A stretch of 64,000 bases of DNA from Hymenobacter cellulosivorans. GTDB taxonomy: Bacteria > Bacteroidota > Bacteroidia > Cytophagales > Hymenobacteraceae. How positions within the stretch are numbered: the first letter of the stretch is position 1; each line of letters starts with the position of its first letter. Below the pieces are notes generated by a model. The model did no database searches and was not told the DNA's origin. It was given only the letters and a program-made list of their open reading frames with translations. Shown piece after piece: positions 21,914 through 31,581 of the stretch. The stretch spans positions 558,001 through 622,000 of the forward strand of contig NZ_CP095049.1 of NCBI RefSeq assembly GCF_022919135.1, given 5' to 3'. The translations under genes and the position numbers were made by a program.

Positions 21914-23635
21914 CTACCGCTCCAGTAAGTCCAGAGTGCGGGCGGGCAGTTCCCGGGCGTCCAGCACGATGAAGCCGTCGAGAGTATTGGAAAAGTTTGG
22001 GTCCAGGTTAAAGCCCAGCAGGCGGGCATTGCGCTTGAGGTAGTGGCGCAGCAGTACCGGAATCCCCGTTCCACCGGCTTCGAAGGTAGCAATGAGCTTG
22101 TGCAGGTCCTGTACGCTGCTCAGGCCGGTTTGCAGGGTGGCGGGCATTTCCTGGGCATCAAGGGGCCGGTAGCGGAACTGCTTGCGCGGCTTGACCAGGG
22201 CCGCCAGGTCGGAGCGCCAATAATGCTCGGTCAGAAAGTTGACCATTACGGCCCGCGACACGCTCGAAAACCGATTGCTAATGCTAACCGGGCCAATCAG
22301 GTAGCGGTATTCAGGGTGGCGACTCAGATATTCGGCAATGCCTTTCCAGAGCAGCGCCAGCGGTTGAGGCTGCTTCTGGTACTCAGCCCGCACGAAGGAG
22401 CGTCCTAGCTCCAGCGACTCGGCCAGAAACGGTTCCAGCTCTTTTTTCAGCCGAAACAAAGAATGCAGGTAAAACCCCCGGCGGCCGTGCTGGCGCAAAA
22501 TAGCCCGTCCCCGCCCGATGCGATAGGCCCCGACCAGGCGCTGGGCGACCCGGTCGTACAGAAAAAGGTGGCGGTAATAGTCGTCGTAGCGGTCCAGGTC
22601 CAGGGCTTGCTGAGTGCCTTCCCCTTCACGCCGAAATGTTAGCTCGCGCAGGCGGCCCAGTTCCCGCAGCACGTGGGGCAACTCGGCTTTGCTGGCCAGA
22701 TACACTTCCCAGTTGCCGGACCGAACCAGGCAGCGCGAGGCACGCAACGCGTTGATGTCGCGGGCTATCAGTTCGGAGGCTGTTTCGCTGGCTACCGGCG
22801 GCGCGAGCGGCACAGCTACGCGGGCCGCGGCGGGAGTGGCCAAGGCAAATACCCGGGCCCGTACGTAGGCCAGCCGTTCCGGGGCCGCTAGGCGAACTAA
22901 CTCGGCGGCGGCAATCGGCCGGCCGAGCCGCACCCGAATTGTTTGGCCGCGCTTGTTGAGCAGTTCGGCGGGCAGGCGGGCCGTACGCAGCCACGGGTGT
23001 AGCAGGCCCAGCAGGTTGAAGGACCGGCTATTGTGCCCGCTCAGCCACACGGGTATCACCGGCACGTGGGCTGCAGTAAGTAACCGGCCGGCGGTAGGAT
23101 GCCACTCGGCTTCCAGCGCTGGTCGAAAGGGCTGCAACTGGCTGGCTACTTCCCCGGCCGGAAACAGCCCAATAGGCACCTCATTATGCACGTAGTGCAG
23201 CAGTTGGCGCACACCAGGTACGTTTTGCCCCGCCGCCGCCCGCTCCGGATTTACCAGGATCAGGTGGTTGCCGAGCTGGGGGAGCAGCGGGGCCAGTACT
23301 TCGTTGGCCACCAGCTTGAAGTCGGGGCGCACCTCAGTCAGCACGTAGAGCAGTACCAGCCCGTCGAGCAGGCCGCAGGGATGGTTGCCCACGGCCACGA
23401 AACTGCTGGTGGTAGCAAGCTGCCGTAGCTCGGCGGCATCGTAAGTCACCGTGATGTTGAGGCGGCGTAGCAAGGCCCCGATGAACTCGCGCCCCCGTAG
23501 ATGCGCCGTTTGCTCGTAGAGCTGCTGCAGGTCGCGCGCACCACTGAAGTAGCTGAGCACCGGCCGGAGCAGCTCCTGGGAGCGGCGGCCCAAAAAAGAA
23601 GGATAGGGAAAAACGGAGGAGGAGAGAAAATCCAT
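21914..23635 (-). CDS. olsF: Fused acyltransferase, OlsF-type (O-acyl and N-acyl transfer)
   Basis: 573 residues with two domains. Residues about 50-270: PlsC-like lysophospholipid acyltransferase with VGNHPCGLLDG (catalytic His, Asp), LFPAGEVASQL and a VWLSGHN strand. Residues about 310-570: GNAT-fold N-acyltransferase of the OlsB/hemolysin type (NWEVYLASKAELPHVLRELG, LVGAYRIGRG, YRYLIGPVSISNRFSS, ALVKPRKQFRY). This domain order is that of OlsF, shown in Serratia and Flavobacterium johnsoniae to make ornithine lipids: the C-terminal half N-acylates, the N-terminal half O-acylates. In Bacteroidota the amino acid may be ornithine or glycine, which sequence alone cannot settle. Membrane-associated by function. 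Confidence 0.88.
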   Translation of the reverse strand: MDFLSSSVFPYPSFLGRRSQELLRPVLSYFSGARDLQQLYEQTAHLRGREFIGALLRRLNITVTYDAAELRQLATTSSFVAVGNHPCGLLDGLVLLYVLTEVRPDFKLVANEVLAPLLPQLGNHLILVNPERAAAGQNVPGVRQLLHYVHNEVPIGLFPAGEVASQLQPFRPALEAEWHPTAGRLLTAAHVPVIPVWLSGHNSRSFNLLGLLHPWLRTARLPAELLNKRGQTIRVRLGRPIAAAELVRLAAPERLAYVRARVFALATPAAARVAVPLAPPVASETASELIARDINALRASRCLVRSGNWEVYLASKAELPHVLRELGRLRELTFRREGEGTQQALDLDRYDDYYRHLFLYDRVAQRLVGAYRIGRGRAILRQHGRRGFYLHSLFRLKKELEPFLAESLELGRSFVRAEYQKQPQPLALLWKGIAEYLSRHPEYRYLIGPVSISNRFSSVSRAVMVNFLTEHYWRSDLAALVKPRKQFRYRPLDAQEMPATLQTGLSSVQDLHKLIATFEAGGTGIPVLLRHYLKRNARLLGFNLDPNFSNTLDGFIVLDARELPARTLDLLER

Positions 23636-23968
23636 CGGCAGTACCTGCTAGCGGCCTGGCACCACGGGGGCCCGGCGTTTACAAATTTGCTAACCGAATA
23701 TTGGGCGTGCGTTATCGGGGTATTATCAATCCGTTACCAACCAGCCAATTAGGCCAAAAACGCAGAAAGCCGCGTTGCAGCGCGACTTTCCGGTATTCCT
23801 CACCTTTCACTCTTTTCACTGTACTCGATGAGTACGACAAGCTGTATGATACATGGATGGCAATAAGGCAATGGGCGTTGAGCAGGATAGAGCAGCTACA
23901 ATATAGAGAAAATCCCCTCATTACAAGCGCGTAACGAGAGGATTTTGCCTTGCTTTTCGTTATGCAAA
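23636..23968. other. Intergenic region between the nuclease gene and olsF
   Basis: 333 bases without a convincing gene. Holds a small dyad GTACTC-GAT-GAGTAC at 23821-23835 and the nuclease terminator at 23909-23946. The part next to olsF includes the self-complementary CAAATTTG; no clear promoter was found. Confidence 0.5.
23909..23946 (-). terminator. Terminator of the nuclease gene
   Basis: AAAATCCCCTCATTAC against GTAACGAGAGGATTTT, 14 of 16 positions pair, loop of six. A T-run follows on the minus strand. It starts 23 bases after the nuclease stop codon. Confidence 0.7.
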
Positions 23969-24856
23969 TCAGCTCGTAGGGCCGCTGTCGACGCGCGACT
24001 CTATTGTGCTCTGCACCGTGCTCGACACGGCCGACAGAATGTTGTACCCCGTAGCAGCCTCGATGGCATCGACCGAGGTGCGGTAGGTGCCCCAGGTAGT
24101 GCCTACCGACTGGTCATTAGGCGTATTGATAGCAATAACGCGGGTGCTGGTCGTTACGCGGCTGGCGTCGCTGGAGCCCTCGGGCAGCACTACAATTACT
24201 TTCCAGCAGCGGGCCGGTACCGTAATCTTACCGCCGGCAATCGTCGTAGCGTACCCATTGACGCCCGTTCCGCCCGTGCCATACGAGCCGCAGATAATGT
24301 AGAGCTCATTGCCCTGGTTGATGAGCGTGCGGCAGTAGTTTTCGAGATTAGCCCAAGCCTTCTGGTTGTTGTTGGCCGACTGAGGCATCATGTTGGTCAT
24401 CAGGAAAGTGGCCGAGTTATCGGCCACGGAGCCGGTACGGTCGGCCGAGGGGCAGTTGTGTCCCCGGTCGAAGCCCGAGCCAGTGTAGCTGCTGGTCGTG
24501 GCCCGGAACCAGCCCGAAGGCAGGGTGGCATCGGCCGAGAAGTTGTCCTGGCGGGGCGTGCTGCCAACCCAGGCGCTGCTCAGGTGCCAGCTAACCCAGT
24601 TGGGCTTGCCTTTGTCGCGGCTATACGAGAGGGCAAACTGGGATTTGGACATCAAATAGTTGTTGGGCGAATTCGTGGCATCGGTGATAGCGCCGCTGGG
24701 GTTGCCCATGGTCAGGTGACTGTCGCGGGTGGCATCAAAACTCTGTGAAACAGCCGTAGGGGCACTGGCAGGCGCTACAGTTTCGTCCTTGGAACACGAA
24801 ACAGCGAGGATGCCGAGCAAACCACAGCTGAGTAAGCGGTAGAGGGTACGCTTCAT
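23969..24856 (-). CDS. DNA/RNA non-specific endonuclease, lipoprotein (NUC1 family)
   Basis: 295 residues. The ATG at 24856 gives a lipoprotein signal ending LAVSC (C21), so the enzyme is membrane-anchored outside the cytoplasm. The beta-beta-alpha-metal nuclease domain is clear: YSRDKGKPNWVSWHL, the catalytic GFDRGHNCPSADRTG (His general base in DRGH), NMMPQSANNNQKAWANLE (metal-binding Asn), then ELYIICGSYG and VPARCWKVIVVLP. Likely roles are nutrient scavenging or extracellular DNA breakdown. Stand-alone gene with its own terminator. The last about 40 residues (TGYNILSAVSSTVQSTIESRV) match the family end. Confidence 0.94.
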   Translation of the reverse strand: MKRTLYRLLSCGLLGILAVSCSKDETVAPASAPTAVSQSFDATRDSHLTMGNPSGAITDATNSPNNYLMSKSQFALSYSRDKGKPNWVSWHLSSAWVGSTPRQDNFSADATLPSGWFRATTSSYTGSGFDRGHNCPSADRTGSVADNSATFLMTNMMPQSANNNQKAWANLENYCRTLINQGNELYIICGSYGTGGTGVNGYATTIAGGKITVPARCWKVIVVLPEGSSDASRVTTSTRVIAINTPNDQSVGTTWGTYRTSVDAIEAATGYNILSAVSSTVQSTIESRVDSGPTS

Positions 24857-25252
24857 TCGAAAGAAGTTTTGGATGGTGAAAAGAAAGAGAGGAAAGGAAG
24901 AGCACGAAGGAAAGCCACAATTCGGCCGCAAAGATGCCGGGACCCCATTTGAAAGACGTTACCGAAATATTACCATTTTACTGGCCCTTGACAAATGCAG
25001 TTCTATCAATCTTCTATCGTATGCGTTTTGCAATTGCAATTATTTCAACAAAACCATCAAAAACCATCCAAACGGGCGTTTACCCTTCCCTCCTATCCAT
25101 ACCCGCAGAACATAATTTTATACATACTTCATCTAGTATATATCCTGTTTATTGTACTCGCGCATTTGCTTAAACGAATCGGACTTTTTCATGATAACCT
25201 GAACCGCACCAGTCTGATTGCCTTGGTTTTTTTCCTGAGGACACCGGGCACA
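24857..25252. other. AT-rich intergenic region
   Basis: About 400 bases without a gene, clearly more AT-rich than its surroundings. A short direct repeat (CAAAACCATCAAAAACCATC) occurs near 25050-25070. It must hold the nuclease promoter, but I cannot point to a convincing -33/-7 pair. CAAAGATG near 24930 is one mismatch from a minus-strand -7 element. Confidence 0.45.
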
Positions 25253-25286
25253 CAAAAGCCCCACTACCGATGTAGCGGGGCTTTTG
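25253..25286. terminator. Terminator downstream of the first triple-module T9SS gene
   Basis: CAAAAGCCCC (25253-25262) pairs with GGGGCTTTTG (25277-25286); the stem continues after one mismatch with CTAC/GTAG. It begins 47 bases past the stop codon of the minus-strand gene. Confidence 0.8.
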
Positions 25287-25332
25287 GGAAGGCGACTATA
25301 CACTGTCCTAGAATTCTGGCGGGAGCCTACGC

Positions 25333-27522
25333 TTAGCGGCCCGTAACTACTAGCCGCTGACTTGCCAGCCGCCGGCCAGCCGCATCGGTAAGGACGACGT
25401 GGTAGAGACCTTTGCTAAGCGTATTAAGGGGTAGCTCCAGGACTTGGCTGGAGGCAGGGCCTCGCCAGATAACGTTGCCCAGGTTGCCATACACCAGCAG
25501 GCTGGCTCCTTCGGTTGGCAGGCCAGCCAGTTGCACGTTGATGCGCTGGACCTCGGCAGCGGGGTTAGGATACACCTCCACGGCCGTTGCTTGCTGGCTT
25601 TTCCAGGTTATCACCACCACGGGCGACAGGTGCTCGGAGCCGTCCTCGTCGACCTGGCGCAGGCGGTAGTAGAGCGGGACGCGGCCTTGCCGGGCGGCGG
25701 TTTCGTCGCGGAAGCTGTAGCTGGCCCCGCGGTTGGTAGTGCCCGCTCCCATTACCTGCCCGATGGAGGTAAAGCCGGTTTGCGCCCCTAGGGAGCGTTC
25801 AACCAGGAAATGCGCATTGCGTTGCTCCGAGGCCGTCTTCCAGGTTAGCTCTACTCCATTTTCCACAGCGCGGCCCAGGAAGGCCAGCAATTCCACGGGC
25901 AAAGGAATAGCCGGCGGCGCCACTTCGGCGGGGAAGTCGGGGTTGGGGTCGTCGGCGAAGGCATAGAAAATCTGGGCGGCGGAGAACAGACCCGCACCGC
26001 CGGTTACCTCCACTTCCACCCACTCAAAGTTCTGAGTAGTCAGGAAGCCCAGCTGGTGGCGGTTGTCGCCCACCAGGCCCAGATCCAGCAACGTGGTAGC
26101 AGTGGAGCTTTCCAGCAGGCGGCTGCCGTTGAGGCCACCGTAGGTATTGATGCGAACATTCTGCAGCAAGGTGGTATTGAGCAGCACGTCGTTAGTGCGC
26201 AGCACGATGCCCGCCCGGTTGCCCGCGTTGCCTGCCCCGTTCAGCCGCAGCTTCAGCTTGTAGGTGCCCAGAGCCGCCACCGGAAACCGCACTTCGGAGT
26301 AGTCCGACTCGGAGAAAACGTTGTCGGCAGCTTTCTGCGGATTGCTCGAGCTGCAGCCAATGCAGGCCAGGGCCGAACCCGACTCCTGGTACTCAGTGCC
26401 GCGCCGGGGCGTGGTGAAGTCCGACAGCACCGGGGTATCATCCTCGAAGGCCCGGGGCTCGATGCCAAAGCCGTAGTACACCTGCAGCGTATTCAGGGCA
26501 CTGACCAGGGCTGACTGCTTGATTTCAACCCGGTCGAAAGGCAGGCCCGATTTGAAGCTGACCTGGTAACGATTGTCGGGGAGCAGGGTGAGCTGGAGCA
26601 GGTCGGCGCCGGCGCGGGTTTCCTGCGCCACCCCGTTGAGATAGGTGGTTAGCTGCAAGGAGTTCAGCGCGTTCAGGTCCAGCACGCCGCCATTGCCCAC
26701 CACGAAACCGGCCTGGTAGCCGGCCGGAGCCGGACCTTCCAGCTTTACTTGCAGCGCAGCCGAGCAGTTGACCCCGGCCACAGTTGTCAGCGTGGCGTAG
26801 TTGTTAAGCCCCGCGTCCACGGCATTGCCAGGGTTGGCAACGCCCGTACCCACGCAGGCCGCTACGGCCCCGCCACCAGTCGTGACCTTATAGTCGTTGG
26901 TGCTGGGCTCGGTAAGGCGGGACAGGTAACCTACGGCGGTGGTGAACTGGGTATTCGTCGGTACGCCGTAAGCGTAAAGCACCCGCACGGTGTTGACGCC
27001 GTTGACAATACCACCGACGGAAATTTCGAGCTGGTCGAACGGCTGGGTAGACACAAACTCCAGCCGGACCCGGCTATCCGACAGGGCCGTGCTGCTCACC
27101 AGTGCGTCGTTGGCGCGGAGCTGCTGCTGCTGGTTGCCATTCAAATACGTGCGCAGCGTGAGTGTAGCCAGCGTACTGGCATTGAGCACATTACCACTGC
27201 TAATTACTACCCCGGCCCGGTAGGTAGCTGGGGCCGTGCCCGATAGGCGCAGGGACAATGCTACGCCACCACCCACCACACCGAGCGTGTTCTGGATAGT
27301 GGCGTAGTTTTCCAGGTCGGTATCGGCGGCCCGCTCGGGGTTGGCTACTAGGCACGCGAGGCACACCCCAGCCCCCGTAGAGCTAGTACGGTAGTTGGCC
27401 GGGCTGACCGGAGTGGCGAAGGTGGAATAATAGGCTGATTCCGTTTGGGCAATGGTGTGACGGCCCGGCAGCAGCCCCACTAAGCACAGGCTTAGGATTC
27501 GGAGGTAGTAGAGGCTTTTCAT
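25333..27522 (-). CDS. T9SS-sorted surface protein with three repeated CxxC/NP modules (copy A)
   Basis: 729 residues, signal peptide MKSLYYLRILSLCLVGLLPG to about residue 25. Three modules of about 165 residues follow. Each opens with Y-x-(S/T)-x-F-x-x-P, a cysteine site (CLAC, CVGT, CIGC), an NP-x-x-A-x-D segment and a Y-A-T/S-(L/V/I) strand, has a central GxRAGxV or GYQAGFVV strand and TYLNG-like turn, and closes with F-(D/E)-x-V/L-E-(I/V) and a (V/I)-x-Y-A/G-(Y/F) strand. The A-x-D ... Y-A opening recalls discoidin-type jelly rolls. A beta region (VELTWKTASEQRNAHF) and a type A T9SS domain (VEVYPNPAAE, GLYHVVLTDA) finish the protein. Paralogue of the next gene. Function unknown. Confidence 0.9.
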   Translation of the reverse strand: MKSLYYLRILSLCLVGLLPGRHTIAQTESAYYSTFATPVSPANYRTSSTGAGVCLACLVANPERAADTDLENYATIQNTLGVVGGGVALSLRLSGTAPATYRAGVVISSGNVLNASTLATLTLRTYLNGNQQQQLRANDALVSSTALSDSRVRLEFVSTQPFDQLEISVGGIVNGVNTVRVLYAYGVPTNTQFTTAVGYLSRLTEPSTNDYKVTTGGGAVAACVGTGVANPGNAVDAGLNNYATLTTVAGVNCSAALQVKLEGPAPAGYQAGFVVGNGGVLDLNALNSLQLTTYLNGVAQETRAGADLLQLTLLPDNRYQVSFKSGLPFDRVEIKQSALVSALNTLQVYYGFGIEPRAFEDDTPVLSDFTTPRRGTEYQESGSALACIGCSSSNPQKAADNVFSESDYSEVRFPVAALGTYKLKLRLNGAGNAGNRAGIVLRTNDVLLNTTLLQNVRINTYGGLNGSRLLESSTATTLLDLGLVGDNRHQLGFLTTQNFEWVEVEVTGGAGLFSAAQIFYAFADDPNPDFPAEVAPPAIPLPVELLAFLGRAVENGVELTWKTASEQRNAHFLVERSLGAQTGFTSIGQVMGAGTTNRGASYSFRDETAARQGRVPLYYRLRQVDEDGSEHLSPVVVITWKSQQATAVEVYPNPAAEVQRINVQLAGLPTEGASLLVYGNLGNVIWRGPASSQVLELPLNTLSKGLYHVVLTDAAGRRLASQRLVVTGR

Positions 27523-27869
27523 GGTGAGAGAGTAAGCAGCCGTATTGTCGGGCTGGTATTCTGCTCTCTTACAAGCCTATGGCCAAGCACCACAGCAGCC
27601 TACATATCACTGAACCACAACACCTTATATATAACAGCAACCTCTAATACTTTCCCAGCTTTAGAAAAGACCAGTCTCTATATGGGAAAACCAGGTGCGT
27701 CTTCACAGGTATAGAAAATATAACCAACTGGTTATTTGGCAACTACACCCTGGTAAAAAGAGCTTATCACGCAGTAAATACCGGGATTTTCTCGTTTTGA
27801 CATAAGCTCGTCCTTATTGACTTGCAGACGCAGCTCTACTTGTTCGTTTGCTTGGCGGGGGTAAATAGG
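27523..27869. other. Intergenic region upstream of copy A
   Basis: About 350 bases, no gene seen. Contains the dyad ATAACCA-AC-TGGTTAT at 27720-27735, a possible operator about 200 bases upstream of the start codon. No good -7 element found. The region ends at the terminator of copy B. Confidence 0.4.
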
Positions 27870-27904
27870 AAAAGGTGCTGCCACTGAGCGTGACAGCACC
27901 TTTT
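27870..27904. terminator. Terminator of copy B
   Basis: AAAAGGTGCTG (27870-27880) with CAGCACCTTTT (27894-27904), loop of 13 bases, U-run on both strands; 20 bases after the stop codon of the minus-strand gene at 27925. Confidence 0.85.
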
Positions 27905-27924
27905 CGAAGGGATATTCCGGCTGC

Positions 27925-29853
27925 TTAAGGTGCCGTTACCACTAGTGCCTGAGTGGCTAGCCGCTTGCCTTGACCGTCAACCAGCACAACCTGATACAAG
28001 CCGCTGCCAAGCCCGGCCACAGGCAATTCCCCCGACCGCTCGGGCACGGCTACGTGGCGCACCACCTGACCCAAGGTATTGAACATCAGCAGACGGGAGC
28101 CGGTGGCGGGTAGCTGAGCCAGCTGTACGTGCGCGGCCTTGGCGTTGCCGGTTGGGTTAGGAAACACATCCAGCGCCATTCCAGAAGCAGCAGTGCCGCC
28201 CTGACCGATACGCGCCTCCGACGGAGGCAAGGCCGGCCCGATGATGGCTGGGAAAGCCGGGTGCGGGTCTTCGGCAAAGGCGTAGTAAATGCGAGCATCT
28301 GAAAACAGACCCACGCCGCCGGTCAGCTCTACTTCAACCCAATCGAAGGCGTGCTTGGTCAGGAAGGCTACCTCATGACGGTTGTCATTAATCAGGCCCA
28401 GATCCAGTAGCCCGGTTCCCGAAGCCGACTCCACCAGTTGGTTGCCGCTGCTACCCGAATACGTATTGATGCGGATGTTCTGCAGCACCGAGGCATTGAG
28501 CACGCCGTCATTGGTACGCAGCACGACGCCGGCCCGGTTGCCAGCTCCACCCGCCCCATTCAGGCGCAGCTTGAGCCGGTACGTAAGCAGCGTCGACAGC
28601 GGAAACCGGACGCTGGCGTAGTCGCCGGCGGCAAAGACGTTGTCGGCGGCTTTCTGGGGGTTGCTGGAGCCGCAGCCCAAGCATAGCAGCCCGCTCGCCG
28701 ATTCCTGGTACTCGGTGCCGCGCTGGGGAGCCGCAAAGTTAGACAGTACCGGCGTCAGGTCGTGGAAAAAGCGCGGCTCCACCCCGAAGCCGTAGTACAC
28801 CTGCAACGTATTCAGGGCACTGACCAAAGCCTTCTGCTCCAGCTCAACCCGGTTGAAAGCTTTCGTCGAGCGGAAGCTTACCTGGTAGCGCTGGTCGGGC
28901 AGGGCCGTCAGCTGCAGCAAGCCGGCGCCGCGGCGGCTTTCCTGGACCACCCCGTCGAGGTAGGTGGTCAGTTGCAGCTCATTGAGCACGTTGACGTCTA
29001 CTACGCTGTTGTTGCCCACCATAAAACCGGCCTGGTAACCGGCCGGTGCGGTGCCCTCCAGCTTTACCTGCAAGGCCGCCGAGCAGCTATTTACGCCCGC
29101 TACCGTGGTCATGGTGGCGTAGTTGCTCAGGTCCTTATCGACGGTATTCTCGGGGTTGACAACGCCTGTGCCTACACACACAGCCACCGGACTACCGCCG
29201 TTGGTGGTCACCACGTAGTCACCGGCGGCCGGCTGGGCACTGCGCGAGATGTAGCCCACGCCCCGTACTGGCTGCTGGGCCCCGGGTACGCCGTAGGCGT
29301 AAAGTACGCGCAGGGTATTCACCGCGTTGGCCAGGCCACCCACCACGATTTCAACCTGATTGAAAGCTTTGGTGGCTCCAAACTCCAGGTTGTAGCGGCT
29401 GTCGATGAGCAAGGTGCTGCTTACCAGAGCGTCGCTACCGCTGAGCTCCTGCTGCAAGGTACCGTTGAGGTAGGTGCGCAAGGTAAGCGTAGCCAGCGTA
29501 CTGGCATTGAGCAAGCTACCGGTACTAACCACTACGCCAGCCCGGTAGCCTTGGGCAGCAATTCCGGACAGGTTCATCTTCAGCGAAACCCCGCCTCCCA
29601 CCACGCCCAACGTGTTCTGAATAACGGCGTAGCTATCCAGGTTGTCATCCACGGCCCGCTCGGGATTGACGACCAGGCAGCCCAGACACAAGCCGGTGCC
29701 GGCGCCTTCCACCGCGTAAGTACCGGCGGCAACCGGAGCTTCGAAAGTAGAGTAATACCCCGGACGAACCTGTGCCCAAGTGGCGTGACCCGCCAGAAGT
29801 GTAGTCAGGCAAGCACCAACCAGGCGCTTGGAGAAGCGTAAAGAATGTAGCAT
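27925..29853 (-). CDS. T9SS-sorted surface protein with three repeated CxxC/NP modules (copy B)
   Basis: 642 residues from the ATG at 29853, which gives a signal peptide (FSKRLVGACLTTLLAG, cleavage after TWAQ). Same architecture as the neighbour: three modules opening at CLGC-NPERAVD, CVGT-NPENTVD and CLGC-NPQKAAD, then a short linker and a type A T9SS domain (LDVFPNPTGN, GLYQVVLVDG). It lacks the extra beta region copy A has before the sorting domain. Long stretches are nearly identical between the copies (for example QNTLGVVGGG and ALNTLQVYYGFG), so they arose by tandem duplication. The genes have separate terminators, so they are not an operon. Likely surface adhesin or matrix protein; this is inference. 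Confidence 0.9.
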   Translation of the reverse strand: MLHSLRFSKRLVGACLTTLLAGHATWAQVRPGYYSTFEAPVAAGTYAVEGAGTGLCLGCLVVNPERAVDDNLDSYAVIQNTLGVVGGGVSLKMNLSGIAAQGYRAGVVVSTGSLLNASTLATLTLRTYLNGTLQQELSGSDALVSSTLLIDSRYNLEFGATKAFNQVEIVVGGLANAVNTLRVLYAYGVPGAQQPVRGVGYISRSAQPAAGDYVVTTNGGSPVAVCVGTGVVNPENTVDKDLSNYATMTTVAGVNSCSAALQVKLEGTAPAGYQAGFMVGNNSVVDVNVLNELQLTTYLDGVVQESRRGAGLLQLTALPDQRYQVSFRSTKAFNRVELEQKALVSALNTLQVYYGFGVEPRFFHDLTPVLSNFAAPQRGTEYQESASGLLCLGCGSSNPQKAADNVFAAGDYASVRFPLSTLLTYRLKLRLNGAGGAGNRAGVVLRTNDGVLNASVLQNIRINTYSGSSGNQLVESASGTGLLDLGLINDNRHEVAFLTKHAFDWVEVELTGGVGLFSDARIYYAFAEDPHPAFPAIIGPALPPSEARIGQGGTAASGMALDVFPNPTGNAKAAHVQLAQLPATGSRLLMFNTLGQVVRHVAVPERSGELPVAGLGSGLYQVVLVDGQGKRLATQALVVTAP

Positions 29854-30188
29854 ATAAGAAAGAGGAGGTGAGCCGCCTTTACCATCAAGCCGGTGCTTAT
29901 AGGTTATCAAGTGGTCTGCCACTTATTAATCCAATTATTTAACCCCCTGTAATCCAATTGCTTGGTTATATATAAAATTCTCAATACTTTCTCATTCCTG
30001 GATTGCACTTCCCATTTTGAGAAATTTTGCCTAACCCCGTTTTTAGGCCTATACTCGCGTTTTCAAGTGGGTATCCACCCGTAAATTTCTTTATACAGCT
30101 TAAAATAATTGAATATTTCCGCGCTATTAGACTTTTCTCAATCTGATAATCCGGAAGTATTTTCCGCCCTTTAGCCGCCTCTTTTCTT
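29854..30188. other. Divergent intergenic region
   Basis: 335 AT-rich bases between copy B and the response regulator gene. Must carry both promoters. I found neither an exact TAnnTTTG nor a GG-N10-GC sigma-54 element, so no specific site is called. Confidence 0.4.
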
Positions 30189-31559
30189 ATGCCGGTTTCT
30201 ACTGTAGTTACTATTTTTATTGTCGAGGATAACGCCTGGTACGGAGAAGTTCTGGAGTACCGTTTGTCCCAAAACTCTGATTACCAGATTCGGCGCTTTA
30301 CCACCGTGCAGGCCTGCCTCGACAGCCTCGGCGAGAAGCCCGACCTCATTACCTTGGATTATTCCCTGCCCGACGGGCGCGGCGACCAAGCCTTGCGCCT
30401 GATCAAGGAGCGACTACCGGAAGTGGCTGTTATCGTGATTTCGGGGCAGGAAGATGTACGCACGGCCATTGCCCTGCTGCACCAGGGTGCCTACGATTAC
30501 CTGGTAAAAGATGAGGAAACCCTCGACCGGCTCTGGAATTCGGTGGGCAACCTGCAGAAACAGCTGCTGCTGCGGCGCGAAAATGCGCGGCTCCGGGAGC
30601 AAATTGGCCAGAAATACGATCCGCAGCGGGCCATCCTGGGCGAAAGTGACCAAATCAAGCAGCTCTTCGCGCTTATCGACAAAGCGGGGCGGGCTAATAT
30701 CTCGGTGTCATTGAGTGGGGAAACCGGCACGGGCAAGGAATTGGTGGCAAAAGCTATTCACTTTCGCTCGGAGCGCCGTGATGGGCCTTTCGTGGCCGTC
30801 AACGTGGCGGCTATTCCCAGCGAGCTGCTGGAAAGCGAGTTGTTCGGGCACGAGAAAGGCGCGTTTACAGGAGCCATTAGCCGCCGCATCGGCCGGTTTG
30901 AGGAAGCGCACAAGGGAACATTGTTTCTGGATGAAATTTCGGAGCTAGACCTGAGCCTGCAGGCCAAGCTGCTGCGGGTATTGCAGGAGCGGGAAGTGGT
31001 GCGGGTAGGTGGCAGTCAGCGCATTGCCTTCGATGCCCGCCTGATGGTGGCTACCCACCGCGACCTGAACCTGGAGGTGAAAGAAGGACGGTTCCGCGAG
31101 GATCTGTACTACCGCCTGCTCGGGCTGCCCATCGTGCTACCGCCCCTGCGCGAGCGGGGCCACGACATCCTCTTATTGGCTAATTCCTTCCTAAGTGACT
31201 TTTGCCGGCTAAATAGCATGGCCGCCTGCACCTTGTCGGCTGAGGCCCAGAACCTGCTGCTGCAGTACCATTTTCCCGGCAACGTGCGCGAACTGAAGGC
31301 CGTCGTGGAGCTGGCTGCTGTACTGGCCGAGGGCGACATCATCCGGCCCCAGGACTTGTCGCTACGGGGGGAGCGGCCCAACCAGCCTCCGCTTATTATA
31401 CCCGGCGAGGATGAGTCGTTGCGCGGGCAGACGGCAACCATTGTGCAGCGGTATTTGCAGACCTACAACGGCAATATTCCGGAAGTAGCGGCCCGGCTGC
31501 AAATCGGGAAGTCCACTATTTATCGTATGCTTCAGAACAAAGAGGTTCGCCTTCCTTAA
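30189..31559 (+). CDS. NtrC-family sigma-54-dependent response regulator
   Basis: 456 residues, three domains. Receiver (1-125) with acidic pocket IVEDN, phospho-acceptor D57 in LDYSLPDG and the conserved Lys in YLVKDEE. AAA+ domain (about 150-385): Walker A GETGTGKE, the sigma-54 contact loop [13 protein letters not shown], Walker B GTLFLDEI, and FREDLYYRL with the arginine fingers. C-terminal Fis-type helix-turn-helix (about 415-456): [21 protein letters not shown]. It should activate sigma-54 promoters when phosphorylated. The hybrid kinase gene follows 22 bases later, very likely its partner. Targets are not visible; no sigma-54 consensus was spotted nearby. Confidence 0.95.
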   Translation: MPVSTVVTIFIVEDNAWYGEVLEYRLSQNSDYQIRRFTTVQACLDSLGEKPDLITLDYSLPDGRGDQALRLIKERLPEVAVIVISGQEDVRTAIALLHQGAYDYLVKDEETLDRLWNSVGNLQKQLLLRRENARLREQIGQKYDPQRAILGESDQIKQLFALIDKAGRANISVSLSGETGTGKELVAKAIHFRSERRDGPFVAVNVAAIPSELLESELFGHEKGAFTGAISRRIGRFEEAHKGTLFLDEISELDLSLQAKLLRVLQEREVVRVGGSQRIAFDARLMVATHRDLNLEVKEGRFREDLYYRLLGLPIVLPPLRERGHDILLLANSFLSDFCRLNSMAACTLSAEAQNLLLQYHFPGNVRELKAVVELAAVLAEGDIIRPQDLSLRGERPNQPPLIIPGEDESLRGQTATIVQRYLQTYNGNIPEVAARLQIGKSTIYRMLQNKEVRLP

Positions 31560-31581
31560 TTTGAACTATAGCTACGGTGAT

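Noticed and set aside
25333..29853. Possible insertion or phage origin of the tandem T9SS genes
   Set aside because: No transposase, integrase or terminal repeats; composition like the neighbours. Tandem duplication is enough.
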